Origin: Sulfurimonas sp.
GTDB lineage: Bacteria > Campylobacterota > Campylobacteria > Campylobacterales > Sulfurimonadaceae
Length of the DNA stretch: 38,148 bases
Assembly: GCF_028694895.1 (NCBI RefSeq)
Contig: NZ_JAQVKA010000009.1
Location: forward strand, 1 to 38,148
Reading direction: 5' to 3'
In this document: positions 34,650-38,148 of the stretch, piece after piece
Position numbering within the stretch: position 1 is the first letter of the stretch
Layout of the letters: every line of letters begins with the position of its first letter
The notes under the pieces: generated by a model
The model's input: only the letters and a program-made list of their open reading frames with translations
The model's database searches: none
Told to the model about the DNA's origin: nothing
Translations under genes and position numbers: made by a program

Positions 34650-37600
34650 ATGTTTTTTATGAAAATAATAAGAAATGTATTTAAACAAATTACATCATTT
34701 ATAGTTTCAGTTGTATTGGTTTTTCCTATGTCACTATCAGCAATAGAACCAGTAGTAGTCGATAGTGCCTCAGCTACAAAATATCAAGCAAATTTTGAAA
34801 CAGCAAGAAACGGTGTGCCTATTATAAACATTGTAAAACCAGATGCGTCAGGTCTTTCGCATAATAAGTTTTTGAATTACAATGTTGAGAAGCAGGGACT
34901 TATACTAAACAACTCTAATCAACTCCAAGTAACAACTCAACTTGGAGGAGTAATTTATGGTAATACTAACTTAGCAAATGCAAATAGTGCTAGTAGAATT
35001 TTAAATGAAGTAACTAGCTTAAATAAATCGACATTAGCAGGCTACACGGAAGTAGCAGGGAGCAAAGCTAGTGTAATAATCGCAAATCCTAATGGTATCT
35101 TTGTAAAAGGTGGTGGATTTATAAACACTCCAAAAGTTACTCTTACTACGGGTGTACCTCAATTTACTGCTGATCAATTAAGAAGTTACAAAATCACACA
35201 AGGCATTATTGAGATAGGTGATGAGAATTTTAATATAGAAAATATTGATAAACTTGATCTATATGCTAAAGCACTAAAATTTAACTCTAAAATATATGCA
35301 AAAGATGTAAATATCATAACAGGTACTAATGATATATCTATAGATGGCGTAGTAACTCCAATAAATATGACAAATAACGATCTTTTTTCTTTAGATTCTA
35401 CAGCTTTAGGCGGTATATATGCCGACAAGATAAGACTTATCGGGACGAGTAGCGGTATTGGTGTAAATCTACCTGCTGAGATAATAGCAAAAGATGACAT
35501 TATTATTAGTTTGGATGGTCAATTAACTTTTAAAAAACTACTTTCAAATGGCAGCATAAATATAAAATCAAACGCTATCAATGTTGTGGACGCAACGGCA
35601 GAATCATATAAAGATCTCTCTTTAGATGCATCGGATATACTTGTAAACAACTCAAATCTAAGCAGTTCTAATAATGTATATATAAATACAAATGATTCTC
35701 TAGAAATAAAAAGCGACTCAAAACTTACTGCTAAAAATAACTTAAGCATATTTGCACATAATCAAAATTTAGAGCTAAGTAACGTTCTGCTAAGTTCTGA
35801 TAACTCAATGAATATAGAAACAAAATCTTTAATAAATAATATTGGTCTACAAGCTAATGGTGATTTGAGTGTAAAAACCATAAATGGTAATTTAGTAAAC
35901 AACAAACTTTTACAATCTCAAAAAAATTTAACTCTAAATATAAATGGAGACATTGTAAATACGGCGGCAATCGTATCTTTAAACGATATGAAAGTTTATG
36001 CAACCAATCTTACAAACTATAACACAATATATAGCGCACAAAACATGAATATACATGTTGATAATCTATTACTTAACAAAACAGATGCTACAAAAGTATC
36101 AGACATAGACAATGCACGATTATACGCTGTTGAGAACATGCTTTTATCTAAAGATGAATCATTGCAAAATATTAATGAAGTGCAAAATTACAAAGGTATT
36201 ATCCAAACTCAAAAAGGGAATATAAATATATTTGCAGATACTCTTAAAAATATCACTGATACAACAGAAAAGGTAGTAGAAGTTCAAAGCACAGAGTCAA
36301 TATATAACAGTGCATGGTGGCATGAATACCTTAGAGGGTCAATATACACATATATAGACAAAAATGAGAAGTTCTCACCAGCTCCGGATAAATTTTCCTC
36401 TATTGCCTCTGCAAATAATTTAAGTATATATTCTAATAATTTGTTTAACTACCTAAGTGATGTTTCCGCACAAAATGACATAAACTTAGCGGTAACAAAT
36501 ATTTCAAATGATAGTGAAAAGCTATATAGTACGCAGACGACAGAGATTCAAATATATAACTGCTATTCTGCATGTTATAGTAGCAAGAGTTCCAATCCAA
36601 GTTTTAGATGGGAAAACTACGGATCACCAACAACGGTAGTGACTGGGGAGATAGGCTCTTTGGATGCAACCATATCGGCTGGAAATAATATCATTGGTGA
36701 TATCACAAACTTAGAAAATGTAACCGCTCATGCAGCTATATCACAGAGTGATATATTTACAGATGTAATCACTACTAAAAATAGTACTAGATATATAGAT
36801 AAAGAGGACTATGTTACACCGACAAACCCATATGGCTTATTTGTAAAAAGCACTAAGCATGAGTATTTGATAGAATCAAACCCTTTATATACTGATATAT
36901 CTAATTTTATAGGTAGTGAATACTTTTTAAACAAGATGGGGTACGACGGTGACGCTATATCTAAAAGACTTGGTGATGCGATGTATGAAACTAATCTGGT
37001 AAAAGATAGTATCAAGCGCTTAAGCGGCAAAGAACACAAAGAGATAACCTATGTCTCCCTGATGGATAATGCAGTTGAAGTATCACAAAGTGTTGATTTA
37101 AAACTGGGCAAAGCACCTACTGCTGAACAGTTGGCGAGTATAGATAAAGATATAGTATGGATGGAGACAAGGATAGTTGATGGAGAAGAAGTTCTAGTAC
37201 CTGTTGTTTATTTAGTAGACAACTCTAATAAATCTAGCGGTTCAGTTATCTCAGCTGGTAATGAACTTAATCTAAATGTAGAAAACTCTATAACAAACTC
37301 AGGAGAACTTGTAGCTGAGAATAACTTAAATATTTCAGCAGATAGTATAAAAAATGAACAAGGGACCATCTCCTCAAACGCTGATACAACTATAAACTCT
37401 GAGACATCTATAAAAAATATTGCAAGCCTAATCACAGCTGCAGGAACTATAAACATAAAAGCCAAAGAAGATATAACTAACTCAAATGGCTCAACTATTT
37501 CAGGTAAGTCTGTTAATATAGAATCTACCGATGCAAGTGTAATAAATGAGACAAACACTAAGACAACAGTAGTAAAAAATGACGCTAATGGAAATAAGTA

Positions 37601-38148
37601 TGAAGTTATAACTACACAAGTAGGCACTGAGAGTAAGATAGTCTCAAACGATGGCAATATCTTTATAAAAGCAAAAGATAACATCAAAAACAGTGCTGCA
37701 AACATAAGTGCGACAAATGGAGATATAAACCTTGTAACTACCGATGGAAATATAGAACTAAACTCAAAAGAACTTACTGATAAAGCAGACTTCTCAGCTG
37801 GAAGAAGCTTCACAAAAACAGACAACACACAACATATAAGCTCACAGCTAAATGCAGATTCAATTAACTTACAAAGTGGTTCTGACATACAAGTAAAAGC
37901 ATCAAATATAACTGCTAAAGATAGCATTACTCTAAATGCAAACAAAGAGATAAACATTCTAGCAGTAAATGACATAGATTATAAAGATGTGCAGAGTTAT
38001 AAAAAAGGTAACTTTGGCTCCTCAAAATCTAAAAGAGATATGACATATAAAGAGAGTGTAGTAAGCTCACAGCTAAATGCAAATGATATATCTTTAACCT
38101 CTAGTGGCGATATAAATCTACAAAGTGCAAACATAAACGCTAAAAAAG
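34650..38148 (+). CDS. Filamentous-haemagglutinin/CdiA-like TpsA exoprotein, 3'-truncated
   Basis: An open frame from 34650 (or ATG 34659, same frame) to the edge, 1,166 codons, with no stop. Signal peptide: about residues 4-32 (basic IIRNVFKQ, hydrophobic core, SLSA). The TPS secretion domain has NGVPIINIVKPDASGLSHNKF, GNTNLAN and VIIANPNGIFVKGGGFINT. The middle is Asn/Ser/Ile-rich beta-helix sequence. At about 725-855 is the conserved CdiA-type block (HEYLIESNPLY, LGDAMYETNLVKDSI, DIVWMETRIVDGEEVLVPVVY). The end shows haemagglutinin repeats. This is a surface adhesin or contact-dependent toxin stick; the decisive C-terminus is not in the window. A CxxxC pair sits at residues 638 and 642. 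No ribosome site is visible. Confidence 0.88.
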   Translation, partial: MFFMKIIRNVFKQITSFIVSVVLVFPMSLSAIEPVVVDSASATKYQANFETARNGVPIINIVKPDASGLSHNKFLNYNVEKQGLILNNSNQLQVTTQLGGVIYGNTNLANANSASRILNEVTSLNKSTLAGYTEVAGSKASVIIANPNGIFVKGGGFINTPKVTLTTGVPQFTADQLRSYKITQGIIEIGDENFNIENIDKLDLYAKALKFNSKIYAKDVNIITGTNDISIDGVVTPINMTNNDLFSLDSTALGGIYADKIRLIGTSSGIGVNLPAEIIAKDDIIISLDGQLTFKKLLSNGSINIKSNAINVVDATAESYKDLSLDASDILVNNSNLSSSNNVYINTNDSLEIKSDSKLTAKNNLSIFAHNQNLELSNVLLSSDNSMNIETKSLINNIGLQANGDLSVKTINGNLVNNKLLQSQKNLTLNINGDIVNTAAIVSLNDMKVYATNLTNYNTIYSAQNMNIHVDNLLLNKTDATKVSDIDNARLYAVENMLLSKDESLQNINEVQNYKGIIQTQKGNINIFADTLKNITDTTEKVVEVQSTESIYNSAWWHEYLRGSIYTYIDKNEKFSPAPDKFSSIASANNLSIYSNNLFNYLSDVSAQNDINLAVTNISNDSEKLYSTQTTEIQIYNCYSACYSSKSSNPSFRWENYGSPTTVVTGEIGSLDATISAGNNIIGDITNLENVTAHAAISQSDIFTDVITTKNSTRYIDKEDYVTPTNPYGLFVKSTKHEYLIESNPLYTDISNFIGSEYFLNKMGYDGDAISKRLGDAMYETNLVKDSIKRLSGKEHKEITYVSLMDNAVEVSQSVDLKLGKAPTAEQLASIDKDIVWMETRIVDGEEVLVPVVYLVDNSNKSSGSVISAGNELNLNVENSITNSGELVAENNLNISADSIKNEQGTISSNADTTINSETSIKNIASLITAAGTINIKAKEDITNSNGSTISGKSVNIESTDASVINETNTKTTVVKNDANGNKYEVITTQVGTESKIVSNDGNIFIKAKDNIKNSAANISATNGDINLVTTDGNIELNSKELTDKADFSAGRSFTKTDNTQHISSQLNADSINLQSGSDIQVKASNITAKDSITLNANKEINILAVNDIDYKDVQSYKKGNFGSSKSKRDMTYKESVVSSQLNANDISLTSSGDINLQSANINAKK
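37837..38081 (+). repeat. Haemagglutinin repeat units, 225-base period, in TpsA
   Basis: The 20 bases at 37837-37856 recur exactly at 38062-38081, 225 bases (75 codons) apart and in frame (SSQLNA). The following residues are also alike (DSINLQSGSDIQVKASNITAK versus NDISLTSSGDINLQSANINAK). This marks successive haemagglutinin repeats of the FhaB/CdiA shaft and may be why the assembly breaks at 38148. Confidence 0.8.

Noticed and set aside
37208..37975. 255-residue open frame on the minus strand inside tpsA
   Set aside because: It is antisense to a strongly supported coding frame with haemagglutinin repeats. Its Phe/Ser/Val-rich composition is the mirror of Asn/Ile/Lys-rich codons, and it has no ribosome site or family match.
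37837..38148. Possible CRISPR-like direct repeats at the right end
   Set aside because: Repeats are 225 bases apart, in frame and only partly identical, so they are protein repeats of the exoprotein shaft.

Overview
The window is AT-rich, gene-dense DNA from a member of the Campylobacterota (the former Epsilonproteobacteria), most likely a free-living Sulfurimonas-like bacterium. This rests on the murC - small membrane protein - mutS2 gene order known from Campylobacter, promoters that often show only a clear TATAAT-type -10, ATGA and TAATG gene overlaps, and the overall character of the proteins. The genus is an inference. The first 12 bases are the 3' end of an Illumina sequencing adapter, so position 1 is an assembly edge. 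The window stops inside a very long open gene at the right end.

Layout. 14-2738: a MacA/MacB-type export system (5'-truncated adaptor, ATPase, permease). 2739-4114: a two-gene module with its own promoter, a Xre/HigA-like regulator followed by an AbiEii-like nucleotidyltransferase, probably a toxin-antitoxin or defence pair. 4174-6633: a small heavy-metal-binding protein, guaB, and an RDD membrane protein with no ordinary start codon. 6622-7662 (minus): an EF-hand-rich protein with a candidate sigma-28 promoter. 7815-9182: a SLAC1/TehA-like channel and a small unknown protein. 9259-11637: metY and metX. 11654-13915: xseB, a nitrilase-fold protein that has lost catalytic residues, a ThiF/MoeB-like E1 enzyme, and a periplasmic thioredoxin-like protein with CxxS. 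13977-20670: seven tightly overlapping genes including a dapC-like aminotransferase, murC, mutS2 and a BaiN-type flavoprotein.

20667-24441 (minus) is a poly-N-acetylglucosamine locus, pgaB-pgaC-pgaD, with no pgaA nearby. It is followed by a D-2-hydroxyacid dehydrogenase (24513-25520, minus) and a very AT-rich minus-strand operon (25572-28633) of a CHASE2 membrane protein, an unrecognised exported protein and an exported M48 metallopeptidase. dgt (minus) is divergent from lemA - DUF3137 - EI24 (plus), and a small lipoprotein gene converges on the last of these. The right end (33005-38148) is a two-partner secretion locus: a TpsB outer-membrane transporter and an FhaB/CdiA-like TpsA exoprotein, whose first roughly 1,166 codons are present and whose C-terminus is beyond the edge.

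Most genes are ordinary metabolism and cell-envelope functions. The accessory or poorly understood parts are the regulator-nucleotidyltransferase pair, the degenerate nitrilase - E1 - CxxS operon, the CHASE2 - exported protein - M48 operon, and the truncated TpsA. No rRNA, tRNA, CRISPR array, insertion sequence or gene-free stretch over 300 bases was seen.
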